From contig CAZSLZ010000002.1 in assembly GCA_964607865.1 (NCBI GenBank), forward strand, positions 1-56,423: a stretch of 56,423 nt of DNA, given 5' to 3'. The position numbers were made by a program, and so were the translations under genes. The notes beneath the pieces were generated by a model, which was not told where the DNA came from, made no database searches, and saw only the letters and a program-made list of their open reading frames with translations. This DNA comes from CAZSLZ01 sp964607865 (GTDB taxonomy: Bacteria > Vulcanimicrobiota > JAJTBE01 > CAZSLZ01). Below, one piece after another: positions 26,036 to 34,898 of this stretch. The first letter of the stretch is position 1. Each line of letters opens with the position of its first letter.

Positions 26036-29000
26036 ATGGACGAAAAAGCAACGGTGGCTTTGCAAAAATATTCGACCCTGGTTCGATTGAATCCAGATGA
26101 TCCTGAAGCTCATTTCGGACTCGCCATGGCTCATGAAGAGGCTGACCAGATGGCAGATGCTTTCAGAGAGTATCAAACGGTTATCAGGCTGGATCCTACC
26201 CATGCCCGGTCTCACCTGCACCTGGGTTTTTTATATGCAAAGGGAAATGAAACTTCCCCCGCCATTAAGGAATGGCAGAAAGCTTATGAGCTTGACCCGA
26301 AAATTCATAAATATTTTGATGATCCTTCTTTTAAATCGTTTTATGGTAAAAGAATAAAAAGCACTCTGACAATTTTTCAAAAGCCTATCAGTATTCGTCC
26401 TGATGATTCCTGGGGTTATTATCAACTGGCATTGGCAAACCGATACTTCAACCGTAAGGAAATTGCCCTTTCACACTTGAAGAAAGCTGTGGAGTTAAAC
26501 TCCAATCTCTGGGAAGCCTACAATGCAGCCGGAGAAGTGTATGCAGAAATAGGCCAGTATCACTTTGCAAAATTTAATTTTCAGAAAGCTATTGATGTAA
26601 ACCCCAAATATACAGAAACTTTTTACAACCTGGGTTCGATTTTTGAAGAGGAGGGTTTGATTGGCCAGGCTATTCGTCGTTATGAAAGAGGTTTGGAAAC
26701 CAACCCCCGTGATCCCAAGTTGTTACTGGCGCTGGGCCGCGCCTATTTAAAGCAGGGTCAGTATAAAAAGGCTATTTCCAAACTGCAGAAGTCTATCGAC
26801 CAGCAGAAGGGTAATTCCTATTCACATTTTTTATTGGCCAAGGCCTGCGAATCTATTTACAAGCCAGATTTTGCAATCAAAGAATACGAATTTGCAATCA
26901 AATATAACCCTAAATATGCTGAAGCCCATTACAACCTGGGGACGCTTCAACTTCAGGTGGGTGATCCCCAGAAAGCCATTCATCACCTGGAAGAAACCCT
27001 GAAATTGAACCCTGCCGATTCCTACGCTCATTACAACCTGGGTAATGCCTATGAAAAGGTGGGTAATGACGAAAAGGCTATAAACCACTATTACAGTGCC
27101 ATTTCCTTAAATTCTAAAGATGCTTTTGCCCGGTATAACCTGGGGCAGATTTATTTCAAGCTTGGCAGGTTTGAAGAGTCCATTCAGGAGTTAAGAAAGA
27201 CTCTGGAAATTACCCCCAAGGATCCCAATATTTATTATTTGCTGGGGAGGGCATATCAGGAGTTATACGATCTGGAAACTGCCACCGAGATGTATCACAA
27301 GGCTGTGGATATCCGTCCCAGTGACTTTAAATCACAATATGAGCTGGCAAAAATATTTATGAATCAGGAACGTTTCGATGTAGCAGTGGCTCAGTTGAAA
27401 AAGGTTATCCGGTTGCGGCCTGACGACGCCATGGCTCATTATGAAATGGGTAAATGCTTATATCGGGTTAACGCGGTGGATCAGGCTTTCGATGAGTTTC
27501 AGGAAGCTATTAAGTTAGATTCTTCTCTCACCAAGGCCAAATATGGTATCGGGCTGGTTTATGCTTATCATCGTAACAAACCGTCTATTGCCATCGACTT
27601 TTTTAATCAGATACTGGAAGAAGAACCCGATTTCTTACCAGCAATTATTGAAAAAGGTTACTCTTATTTAAACTTGAAGAAATATGAGGATGCCCAGACC
27701 CAGTTTGAAAATGCATTGGAGAAGAAGCCTGAAGACCCGGATATTTTGATTGGTATTGGTGAAGTTTACACTGAGAGCGAACAGTATGACAAGGCAGAGA
27801 AGATTTTCCAGAAAGTTATACTGCTGGATCCCGAAAATCCCCATGCCCGTGGGAAATATGCGCGTTATCTCTATAAAACCAAAAATTATGAGGATGCAAT
27901 TGAGCAGTATCAGAAAGCCATAACCATGGATACCTCCAACAATCCCGATTATTATTTCGAATTGGCGGAAGCATATATGGCAATCGGAAATATTGATGAA
28001 GCCAGGTCATCCCTTATTAACCTGGCTGAGGTGGATCATACAAACAAACGGGCCAAAGATGCCATTTACGAGATGAACAAACTCGCCGATGAAAAATTAA
28101 AGGGAATGACCATAAAAGAACTGCTGAACGAGCCCGACGAAATTGTTCTGGCTGAGGCTGTAAGCACCATAAAAGCTAAAACCCCGGCTCAAATCAAGAA
28201 AGATGAAACCGAGGGCGGTTTCTTGAAACCCAGGGAAAGGTTAGTCAGAAAACGAGCGTTATCCAAGAAAACCGGTTTAAAAGACAAATTGAAAGATCGG
28301 CCCCAGAAAAGTTATACAGAAGTGGAAGACTTCTCCATTACTCCTGAGATACAGGACTTTTTCAACCAGGCCCTGACCGTATTGGCAAAAGGGGAAAGAG
28401 ACGAAGCATACAGGCTTTTTGAAAACATTCTCAAGAATATTCCCACTTTTCATAAGCCTTATTATCATATGGCGGAAATCTGGTCCAGCAGAAATGATAA
28501 ATACAAGGCAAGAAAATTTCTGGAAAAAGGGCTGGAATTTGCCGAAGAGCATGATGATGAAGAATATGTTAATATGTTCAACCGCAGTTTGAAGTTTATT
28601 TCAGTCAGCGGAAAAGCCCGGAGTTTGGCTCAGCGCACCGGAAGAACCAACATGCCCAAAGCTTCAGAACCCGTTCAGGCTCAGGGTACCAGTTTGTTGT
28701 CGGGTATGTCCGGCGAGTTGCCCGGCCTTACCACTTCCGATACAGCAGTACCGGTTTCATCCGCAACCAACCTATTCAGTGGAATGCCCGGTGCCGATAC
28801 TGGCGAAATCATCCGCAGTTTCCGTTCCTTAAGCGATGACCAACTCGAAGAACGGTTGGAAGTGGTAGAAGACTTCATTGACCTGGGTAAATATGACAAG
28901 GCTAAAGAGAAACTCCAGAAACTGGTAAGCGAGGTTATGGATGAACCCAGGGTTTATAAAATGTTTGCCAGGGTCAACAAGGAGATGGAAGAATGGGGCG

Positions 29001-29689
29001 AGTATGCCGATAACTTCCTGAAATATCTTAACCTCAGTGGAAAAAAGACCAAACAGAATCTTTACAGTTTACTGGAAACCCTGGAGCAGAATGGCGAAGT
29101 GGGCAAAATCAGTATGGTCCTTAAAGATATTCTGGACCTGGAGCCGGAAAATACCGAGTTGCTGGAAAAACTTATTGCCCTGTTAATGAAGGATGAAAAA
29201 TATGATGAAGCAATTCCTTATTTGAAACAGTTAACCGCGGAACGCCCCGAAGATCCCAGGTATCTTTTCCATCTTGCCCGGGCATACAGAAATATGAAAA
29301 AATATGCCCTGGCAACGGTGCAATATCAGAAGGTTTTAAAACTGACCGAAGCGCCGGAAATGTATAACGAACTGGGTTATACCTATGAAAAAACCAACAA
29401 GGTTCAGTCGGCTATCAAAGCTTACAACAAAACTCTTGAATTCGAGCCCGATAACATTACTGCCAACCTGTCCCTCATTTTACTATATGAAAAAGCCGGG
29501 GAATACCAGAAGGCAGTTCAATCCATTAAGCATACCACCCAGATAGCATCTCTGACCCCCAAACGAAAGAAGATACTTCAAAAGAAGATGCAGGAATTGG
29601 AGAGTAAAATCCAGGCCGGCAAGGGGGGAGACAGCCTTTCCGCTCATACCGGAATTCTGGAAAACACAGGTGAAACAACCCTGGAATAA
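26036..29689 (+). CDS. Giant cytoplasmic TPR-repeat protein
   Basis: A 1217-residue protein with no signal peptide or membrane segment. Residues 1 to ~680 are a nearly unbroken solenoid of about 18-19 TPRs with the W-LG-Y-A-F-A-P pattern (for example AEAHYNLGTLQLQVGDPQKA and the following DSYAHYNLGNAYEKVG). Charged segments and two TPR-like units follow (~750-870). A Ser/Gly/Pro-rich linker then covers ~875-930 (LLSGMSGELPGLTTSD), and at least five C-terminal TPRs ~935-1185. Such proteins scaffold large complexes, and O-GlcNAc-transferase-like solenoids are similar, but no catalytic domain is present. It ends exactly where convergent mltG ends. The gene has a 174-base upstream region and a weak GAGGAG. 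Confidence 0.9.
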   Translation: MDEKATVALQKYSTLVRLNPDDPEAHFGLAMAHEEADQMADAFREYQTVIRLDPTHARSHLHLGFLYAKGNETSPAIKEWQKAYELDPKIHKYFDDPSFKSFYGKRIKSTLTIFQKPISIRPDDSWGYYQLALANRYFNRKEIALSHLKKAVELNSNLWEAYNAAGEVYAEIGQYHFAKFNFQKAIDVNPKYTETFYNLGSIFEEEGLIGQAIRRYERGLETNPRDPKLLLALGRAYLKQGQYKKAISKLQKSIDQQKGNSYSHFLLAKACESIYKPDFAIKEYEFAIKYNPKYAEAHYNLGTLQLQVGDPQKAIHHLEETLKLNPADSYAHYNLGNAYEKVGNDEKAINHYYSAISLNSKDAFARYNLGQIYFKLGRFEESIQELRKTLEITPKDPNIYYLLGRAYQELYDLETATEMYHKAVDIRPSDFKSQYELAKIFMNQERFDVAVAQLKKVIRLRPDDAMAHYEMGKCLYRVNAVDQAFDEFQEAIKLDSSLTKAKYGIGLVYAYHRNKPSIAIDFFNQILEEEPDFLPAIIEKGYSYLNLKKYEDAQTQFENALEKKPEDPDILIGIGEVYTESEQYDKAEKIFQKVILLDPENPHARGKYARYLYKTKNYEDAIEQYQKAITMDTSNNPDYYFELAEAYMAIGNIDEARSSLINLAEVDHTNKRAKDAIYEMNKLADEKLKGMTIKELLNEPDEIVLAEAVSTIKAKTPAQIKKDETEGGFLKPRERLVRKRALSKKTGLKDKLKDRPQKSYTEVEDFSITPEIQDFFNQALTVLAKGERDEAYRLFENILKNIPTFHKPYYHMAEIWSSRNDKYKARKFLEKGLEFAEEHDDEEYVNMFNRSLKFISVSGKARSLAQRTGRTNMPKASEPVQAQGTSLLSGMSGELPGLTTSDTAVPVSSATNLFSGMPGADTGEIIRSFRSLSDDQLEERLEVVEDFIDLGKYDKAKEKLQKLVSEVMDEPRVYKMFARVNKEMEEWGEYADNFLKYLNLSGKKTKQNLYSLLETLEQNGEVGKISMVLKDILDLEPENTELLEKLIALLMKDEKYDEAIPYLKQLTAERPEDPRYLFHLARAYRNMKKYALATVQYQKVLKLTEAPEMYNELGYTYEKTNKVQSAIKAYNKTLEFEPDNITANLSLILLYEKAGEYQKAVQSIKHTTQIASLTPKRKKILQKKMQELESKIQAGKGGDSLSAHTGILENTGETTLE

Positions 29690-30700
29690 TTAACGCTGAT
29701 ATTTTCTTATAGCTGCATTATGTTCAGCATAGGTTTTTGAGAAAATATGGCTGCCGTCGTTTTTCACATCATTACGTACATAATAATAATAATTATGATT
29801 CTCAGGATTCAATGTAGCCTTGATGGATTCCAACCCCGGATTTGCTATGGGCCCCGGGGGCAAACCAGTATAAACATAGGTGTTGTACGGGGAATCAACT
29901 CGCAAATCGCTGTATTTTAAATAATCTTTGAATTTCTCCAGGGCATAGCGCACTGTGGCATCACATTCCATTTTCATTCCCTTTTTCAACCTGTTGTAAT
30001 AAACATTGGCTATTTTGGCACGCTCCTTTTCTACCTGGGCTTCTCGTTCCACCATGGAAGCCAAAGTTACAACTTCGTGCAGGCTCAGGCTCACCGGCAG
30101 GGAATCCTTCTTTTTCTCATATTGAAACACAGCTTTTTCATTAAAAGCGTCAACCATGGTTTGAATTGTTTTTTCCGAGTCATAATAAACGGGAAAATCA
30201 TATGTATTGGGCAATAGATAGCCTTCCAGGCTGGCAGGGGGTTTGCCGTTTACTTCAAAAGGCTTTTCACCGGCGGTTATTAAGAATTCTTCTTTTTTAA
30301 CTATCCCTTTCTCATCCAGCAATTGAGCTACCTGTTTCAATGTCAGCCCCTCGGGGATGGAAACCAGCCTCAGCTCTCCTCCGCCTTTTTTCAACTGCTC
30401 CAATATCTGTATCATATTCTTGTCGGGGTCCACTTCATAACGGCCCGGTTTCATTTCGTCTCCCGAATCAGACAGTTTCATAACTACCCTGAATAAGAAT
30501 GCCTGGTTTATAGCCCCTTTTTCTTCCAACTGACGGGCTACCTGGGCGCCGGTGGCTCCCTTGGGTATCTCTATTACTACTTTTTCACCCTTTTGGGGGG
30601 TCAGTAAAGAATAAAAACCCACTCCCACACCCAGGGCAAAAACCAGGGCAAGTAACAGGGCTATTACTAGAATTACAGCTACAGTTTTCAAATATTTCAT
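29690..30700 (-). CDS. mltG: Endolytic murein transglycosylase
   Basis: MltG (YceG) cuts nascent glycan strands and so sets their length. The 336-residue protein has an N-terminal membrane anchor (residues 7-30), a LysM-like region (SIPEGLTLKQVAQLLDEKGI, ~114-133), and the catalytic domain with Glu218 in LASMVEREAQ. Further motifs are YNRLKKGMKMECDATV, PYNTYVYTGLPPGPIANPG and FSKTYAEHN. It lies two bases after ruvX, an arrangement seen in many bacteria. The stop abuts the stop of the TPR gene with no gap. Confidence 0.96.
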   Translation of the reverse strand: MKYLKTVAVILVIALLLALVFALGVGVGFYSLLTPQKGEKVVIEIPKGATGAQVARQLEEKGAINQAFLFRVVMKLSDSGDEMKPGRYEVDPDKNMIQILEQLKKGGGELRLVSIPEGLTLKQVAQLLDEKGIVKKEEFLITAGEKPFEVNGKPPASLEGYLLPNTYDFPVYYDSEKTIQTMVDAFNEKAVFQYEKKKDSLPVSLSLHEVVTLASMVEREAQVEKERAKIANVYYNRLKKGMKMECDATVRYALEKFKDYLKYSDLRVDSPYNTYVYTGLPPGPIANPGLESIKATLNPENHNYYYYVRNDVKNDGSHIFSKTYAEHNAAIRKYQR

Positions 30701-30702
30701 GA

Positions 30703-31125
30703 TTATTCTTCAACCCCTTGTTCCAGATATTTTTTCAGTATAAGGCAGGCTGCCATACTGTCCACCACCTGTTTACGCTGAGCTCGCCGGACATCGCCTT
30801 CTATCAGAATATTATTGGCTTCCCTGCTGGTAAGTCTTTCATCCACGGTTTTTATGGGAATTTGTATAAACTTTTCCAGCCTTTTCACAAGCTCCAGAGC
30901 TTTTTCCGTTGAGAAGCTGTGAGAACCGTCCAGGTTCAGGGGAAGCCCGACTACAATCAAACCCGGTTGATGTTCCTGTATTAGTTGTTTTACACCTGAA
31001 ATTATTTTTCTCCAGGAAGATCCGGGTATATAATCTAATGGTTTGGCGGAAATTCCCAGGGGGTCAGAGATAGCAGCTCCGATTCTTTTTGAGCCTGGAT
31101 CCAGCGCCAGAATTCGATTTTTCAT
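30703..31125 (-). CDS. ruvX: Putative pre-16S rRNA nuclease / Holliday junction resolvase (YqgF/RuvX)
   Basis: A 140-residue RNase H-fold nuclease of the YqgF/RuvX family, involved in 16S rRNA 5'-end maturation. Catalytic acidic residues lie in ILALDPGSKRIGAAISDP (Asp9), TVDERLTSREAN and VVDSMAACLIL. The start at ATG 31125 fits the family length and has GGAGA upstream. The frame remains open for 113 further codons upstream, but those encode the tail of a decayed hydantoinase, not RuvX. An automatic call of a 253-residue protein would therefore be wrong. Confidence 0.93.
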   Translation of the reverse strand: MKNRILALDPGSKRIGAAISDPLGISAKPLDYIPGSSWRKIISGVKQLIQEHQPGLIVVGLPLNLDGSHSFSTEKALELVKRLEKFIQIPIKTVDERLTSREANNILIEGDVRRAQRKQVVDSMAACLILKKYLEQGVEE

Positions 31126-31843
31126 AAATAACGTCTCCGAAAATTTTTGATTACAGCCGGTTTCATTTTCTTTTGGTTCCGGGTTAACTTTTCCCCAGTC
31201 TCCGCCACCGGGGGTTTCAATAGTAATTATATCACAGGTTTGAACATCCAGGGTTATTCTCCCGGGTAATTCCCTGCAAATGTTATGGGTACAATAAATG
31301 TTTCGCCCTGTTTTTCCAGGTTCCCCCTCATTCAAGCTGTAGGGCGGAATTTTTCTACGTTCACTTATTATGGGTTTGTATTGCGTCAAGACCCTTTGCG
31401 GTGGTTCCGTCTCCGATGTTTTCAAAATAAGAAAAACCTGTGTTATTTTTCCTGTCGAAGCCACCGATTGCTATATTATTCATGTTCCACAGGAGGCCGC
31501 GGGTATCCTGTCGGGCAATATTTGTGATAGAGCCAGTAAAACCGTGTCAACAATGCGTTGCGAGGTTTTTACATTACCAGCGGAAACGGCAAAGGGTGAA
31601 ATGGCATTTACCAGGTTTCCTTCAGGAGCGTTGTTTTTATGGGCCTGAAATATCCCGAATTTGTGGGGATATGATCTCCCAGCAAACAGCGAAAAGCATA
31701 ATATACTCCCGAAGGGCAGGTTTATACTGGGTGGTAAAGGTTTTAAGTATTTCCAAACTGTTGTTTCTGAAAACTACCATATCGGTGAAAGTGCCGCCAA
31801 TATCTATACCTGTGAAAACCGGGCTGGAAGCAGGCGGGTTCAT
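31126..31843 (-). pseudogene. Decayed hydantoinase/oxoprolinase relic (hyuA start joined to hyuB end)
   Basis: The first ~35 codons from ATG 31843 (SD GGAG) read as a HyuA N-terminus with its ATPase motif FTGIDIGGTFTDMVVF. Then successive frames give pieces of HyuB in the correct order: GVYYAFRCLLGDHIPTNSG and FRPIK (about 31715-31640), then APEGNLVNAISPFAVSAGN, TSQRIVDTVL and PDRIPAASCGT (about 31635-31490). MNNIAIGG and FSYFENIGDGT follow (to about 31380), and finally SERRKIPPYSLNEGEPGKTG and ITIETPGGGDWG (to about 31190). At least four frame changes and a large deletion of most of hyuA and the first half of hyuB are implied. HyuA/HyuB hydrolyse hydantoins or 5-oxoproline. This copy cannot be functional. 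Confidence 0.88.
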
Positions 31844-31889
31844 ATTTTTTCTCCGTTTTTGCTTTAAATTTGTGAGGAGGTATTTCTAT

Positions 31890-31914
31890 AAAAAAAAACC
31901 GTCGGTGAGGACGG
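31890..31914 (-). terminator. Intrinsic terminator of the pilin-like gene
   Basis: On the minus strand CCGTC, a six-base loop and GACGG are followed by eight or nine T. It lies about 30 bases downstream of the pilin-like stop and upstream of the hydantoinase relic. Confidence 0.85.
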
Positions 31915-31943
31915 CTGAATTACAATATTAACAGAATTTTCTG

Positions 31944-32426
31944 TTACTGTAACACTGACGGCAGCCACCCGCTCATTCTGGGGTCGCAGGTTTCACAGCT
32001 TTTTTCACAGTAGGAAACACAGCCACCATTACAGGCACAGGGGCCCGGGTCAGTAGAAGTTTCAATCAGATGGGCAATAATCTGGGTATGGCCCCCACCC
32101 TGGCAGAAAACCCCTTTTGCCCGATGAGGGTGAAAATGCGCGGAATAAATGTCTCCACTGGCAGGACAGGTAGGAATTGTTGCTATATAATCTGGATATA
32201 ATGGCGATGTGGATAATACTTCGTGCCAGTCAAAATCGTTTATAGGATGGTCTGCTTCATACATGGTCATTGATATGTAAATTGATTTGATATTTTCCAT
32301 GCAGGCTGTTAACTGAGCTCTTGCCCGGGCCCTGGCAATATTGGGAATAATAATTGATGCCAGAATTGAAATGATTGCTATCACAATCATCAATTCAATA
32401 AGGGTAAACCCCTTTTTTCTGTTCAT
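31944..32426 (-). CDS. Type IV pilin-like / type II secretion pseudopilin with Cys-rich tail
   Basis: A 160-residue protein with a class III signal: basic leader MNRKKG, then FTLIELMIVIAIISILASI with the +5 Glu, cleaved by prepilin peptidase after Gly6. The hydrophobic helix is followed by ARARAQLTACMENIKSIYIS, as in GspG-like pseudopilins. The C-terminal ~40 residues contain seven Cys in CACNGGC, SYCEKSCETC and nearby, probably disulfide bonded or metal binding once exported. GGAGGTG precedes the ATG. No assembly ATPase or secretin gene is in the window, so it must use machinery encoded elsewhere. It is transcribed away from the acsC operon. Confidence 0.88.
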   Translation of the reverse strand: MNRKKGFTLIELMIVIAIISILASIIIPNIARARARAQLTACMENIKSIYISMTMYEADHPINDFDWHEVLSTSPLYPDYIATIPTCPASGDIYSAHFHPHRAKGVFCQGGGHTQIIAHLIETSTDPGPCACNGGCVSYCEKSCETCDPRMSGWLPSVLQ

Positions 32427-32493
32427 AATTTCACCTCCTTATTTTAATTATACTCATATTTTTTTATTTTTCAAGGTATTTGCCATGGAATTT

Positions 32494-32514
32494 CAGAAAT
32501 ATTTCTGTTATAAT
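32494..32514 (+). promoter_or_regulatory. Palindrome next to a -10 box upstream of the acsC operon
   Basis: CAGAAATATTTCTG (32494-32507) is a perfect 14-base palindrome that ends one base before TATAAT (32509-32514), about 40 bases before the first start codon of the operon. The -35 match is poor. A repressor bound here would block the promoter. The binding protein is unknown. Confidence 0.4.
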
Positions 32515-32553
32515 ATATTGATCCTGCATTGGTTTAACGGGGAGTTGAGAAAA

Positions 32554-33003
32554 GTGAAAAAAGATGAGAAAATTGTTTATGATATGAGCTCTGATGTCCA
32601 GAAATCTTTTGGCAACGAGTATGAAGAGTCTCTGTTCGAATCGGGCAATGCCAAAGCAGACCTGGAACAGGTGAAGGGGTTCAACCTGGGAGGGCTCTTG
32701 CTGTCGGGAATCTGGGCCCTGGGAAACCGTTTATACATAATGGGCTCAGCTATAATGCTCATGTCTATGATTCACTGGGTTTTCTTCATAATTGGCGGTA
32801 TTGTCATGGGGCTTATGGGAAATGAATTTGTGTGGAAAAAAAAGAAGTATGCTTCAGTTCAGGATTTTAAGGATGACCAGAAAAGATGGGCGGTAGGTGG
32901 CATCGCCTTTGCTGTAATTGTAGTTATTATTGCCCTGGTGGTAAACCTTTTTATAAAACCCGTTGTGGGTCCCAATAACGAATTGCAGGAATTGATGAAA
33001 TAG
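32554..33003 (+). CDS. Membrane protein paralogous to its downstream neighbour
   Basis: A 149-residue protein with a hydrophilic N-terminus. The domain then runs FNLGGLLLSGIWALGN, hydrophobic segments at ~65-95, GLMGNEFVWKKKKYASVQDF, and a third hydrophobic segment at ~112-135. The same block order occurs in the next gene (GWNWGAFVFSWLWAAGN ... GLKGNELLWKKVSYNSVEEL), so the two are related. I chose GTG 32554 because GGGGAG sits nine bases upstream. A longer open frame has no such site. The function is unknown. It is the first gene of the probable acsC-acsV-rex operon, 12 bases before the next gene. Confidence 0.7.
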   Translation: MKKDEKIVYDMSSDVQKSFGNEYEESLFESGNAKADLEQVKGFNLGGLLLSGIWALGNRLYIMGSAIMLMSMIHWVFFIIGGIVMGLMGNEFVWKKKKYASVQDFKDDQKRWAVGGIAFAVIVVIIALVVNLFIKPVVGPNNELQELMK

Positions 33004-33015
33004 GGAGGTTCTTTA

Positions 33016-33534
33016 ATGAATTGCACATATTGTGGGTCAGAAAATTCTGATTTGAACAAATTTTGCAACGGTTGCGGCCAGGAATTAACAAAGGGAGATG
33101 AAACCTACAAGCTCGACGTTTCCGAAACCAGTTACCAGGCAACCCAGTCTTTTGATGCAAACCTGAAGAGAAAATCTTATGATCTGTTAGGAGATAGTTT
33201 TCCCTCGGGTAATGATTCCAATAAACTTGTTCAGGTATGCGGCTGGAACTGGGGAGCCTTTGTATTCAGCTGGCTGTGGGCCGCAGGAAACGGAATGCTG
33301 GATATTGCGCTGGTTTCCTTTCTGGCAATTCTCATTATTCCCCTGGGGTTTCTTGTTGTACCGGTTCTTCTGGGGTTGAAGGGTAATGAACTGTTATGGA
33401 AGAAAGTTAGTTATAATAGTGTTGAGGAACTTAAGGAAAAACAGCGAAAATGGAGGTTGGCGGCAATCATCATGTTTATGTTCTTTATGCTTTCATTTGC
33501 CGCAATGATATTTTTCTCTGCTACAACCCGGTAA
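33016..33534 (+). CDS. Zinc-ribbon membrane protein
   Basis: A 172-residue protein. Residues 1-24 are a zinc ribbon (CTYCGSENSDLNKFCNGCG, two CxxC pairs). After a polar linker comes the same domain as in the preceding gene: GWNWGAFVFSWLWAAGN, a hydrophobic hairpin ~95-120, GLKGNELLWKKVSYNSVEEL, and a last membrane helix ~145-168. GGGAGG precedes the ATG. The gene ends four bases before the start assigned to acsC. The tight spacing suggests co-expression with the corrinoid protein, but no functional link is known to me. Confidence 0.75.
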   Translation: MNCTYCGSENSDLNKFCNGCGQELTKGDETYKLDVSETSYQATQSFDANLKRKSYDLLGDSFPSGNDSNKLVQVCGWNWGAFVFSWLWAAGNGMLDIALVSFLAILIIPLGFLVVPVLLGLKGNELLWKKVSYNSVEELKEKQRKWRLAAIIMFMFFMLSFAAMIFFSATTR

Positions 33535-33538
33535 AGGA

Positions 33539-34879
33539 GTGGTTAAACTGGCTCTCTCAGGAATGCAAATTTTCAATTTATTACCAAAAACCAATTGTAA
33601 GGATTGCGGTTCGCCTTCCTGCCTTACTTTCGCCATGAAAGTCGCTGCAGGCAAAGCTGGTTTTGAGCAATGTCCACATTTGAGTGAGGAATCAAGGCAG
33701 AAACTGGAAGAATTAATGGAGCCGCCTATTGTTGAAATCAAATTGCAGAAAGCAGATAAATCATTGACACTGGGCGGGGAAAAAGTTATATACCGCCATG
33801 ATGAGAGCTTCTACAACCCAACTGCCCTGGCCGTGGAAATTACTCCCGATACCGCCGATATAAATGCCAGGCTGGATGATATTCAAAAGTTTTCCATGGA
33901 ACGGGTAGGTAAGTCCTTAGATGTTGATATGATTGCCCTGGATATGGAAAAATTTGATAATTCCCTGGATATTCTGGAGATGGTTTATAACAGAGCGACC
34001 CGGCCTTTGTGTATTCGGGCAGTAAAAGATGAACATATAGAAAAAATTATTTCATTGAACAGAAATTCTGAATTCATTTTATGGACAAACCTGGATGAAG
34101 CCAGAAAATTTGTCCAACCAATTAAAGATACCAATATCGCCTTGGCTGTGGAGATTGTAAACACTACCACCATGGGATCCGTGGGTGAGTTTTTCAGAAA
34201 TAACCAAATCAAGAAGGGACTTTTCGGCCTTTCTTCATTTGAAACCATGGAAGACAAGGAACTCTTATACAAGGCCCGGTTCAATGCCCTGGCAAAAAAA
34301 GATAGAAAATTCGGTTTCCCTTCTTTATACTGGAGCCAGAACAGGGAGGAAACCCTTTTTAACGCCACCAAGGCTATTCTGAAGTATGGGGCTGGGGCCA
34401 TAATAAAGGATGAATCACCAGCCAGGCTCATGCCCATTCTTACCCTGCGTCAGGATATTTATACCGATCCCCGCCGTCCCATTCAGGTGGAAGCAAAGCT
34501 TTATCAATTCGGCCAGGTAAATGCAGATTCTCCGGTTATGGTTACCACCAATTTTTCTCTTACTTATTTTACCGTAAGCCAGGAGATAGAAGCTTCCCGG
34601 GTTCCCGCCCACCTGCTGGTGATAGATACCGATGGCACATCAGTCCTTACTGCATGGGCTGCGGATCGTTTCAACCTTAAAACCATTAGAAAAGGGGTTG
34701 AAGAAGCCCTGTTGGAAGAAAGATTGAGCCATAAGGAAATCATTCTGCCCGGTTATGTGGCTGAATTAAAAGAAGATTTTGAAGAAGACGGAAGTTGGAA
34801 GGCTGTGGCCGGCCCCAGGGAAGCTTCCCAGATTCCTGAATTCTTAAAACTTTATAGAACCCGAAGTTTGAAAGTTTAA
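33539..34879 (+). CDS. acsC: Corrinoid/iron-sulfur protein large subunit (acetyl-CoA decarbonylase/synthase gamma)
   Basis: The large CFeSP subunit carries the cobamide and a low-potential 4Fe-4S cluster that reactivates it. It passes methyl groups from methyltetrahydrofolate to acetyl-CoA synthase in the Wood-Ljungdahl pathway. The 446-residue protein is full length. The cluster motif is Cys20, Cys23, Cys28, Cys45 (NCKDCGSPSCLTFAM). The TIM barrel follows, and the cobamide-binding end is recognisable from VTTNFSLTYFTVSQEIE, GTSVLTAWAADRF and the IILPGYVA and AVAGPREA motifs. The start is uncertain: GTG 33539 overlaps its own AAGGAG, and the family usually opens at the LALSGMQIF stretch. No acsA, acsB, acsD or acsE lies in the window. 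Confidence 0.92.
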   Translation: MVKLALSGMQIFNLLPKTNCKDCGSPSCLTFAMKVAAGKAGFEQCPHLSEESRQKLEELMEPPIVEIKLQKADKSLTLGGEKVIYRHDESFYNPTALAVEITPDTADINARLDDIQKFSMERVGKSLDVDMIALDMEKFDNSLDILEMVYNRATRPLCIRAVKDEHIEKIISLNRNSEFILWTNLDEARKFVQPIKDTNIALAVEIVNTTTMGSVGEFFRNNQIKKGLFGLSSFETMEDKELLYKARFNALAKKDRKFGFPSLYWSQNREETLFNATKAILKYGAGAIIKDESPARLMPILTLRQDIYTDPRRPIQVEAKLYQFGQVNADSPVMVTTNFSLTYFTVSQEIEASRVPAHLLVIDTDGTSVLTAWAADRFNLKTIRKGVEEALLEERLSHKEIILPGYVAELKEDFEEDGSWKAVAGPREASQIPEFLKLYRTRSLKV

Positions 34880-34898
34880 CCGGGTATGAGGATTATTA

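Noticed and set aside
31126..31464. Upstream extension making ruvX a 253-residue protein
   Set aside because: The extra 113 residues match the C-terminus of HyuB, not RuvX. ATG 31125 with its own GGAGA gives the normal family length.
31440..31931. 163-codon plus-strand frame between ruvX and the pilin-like gene
   Set aside because: It is antisense to the hydantoinase relic, whose fragments are convincingly homologous on the minus strand.
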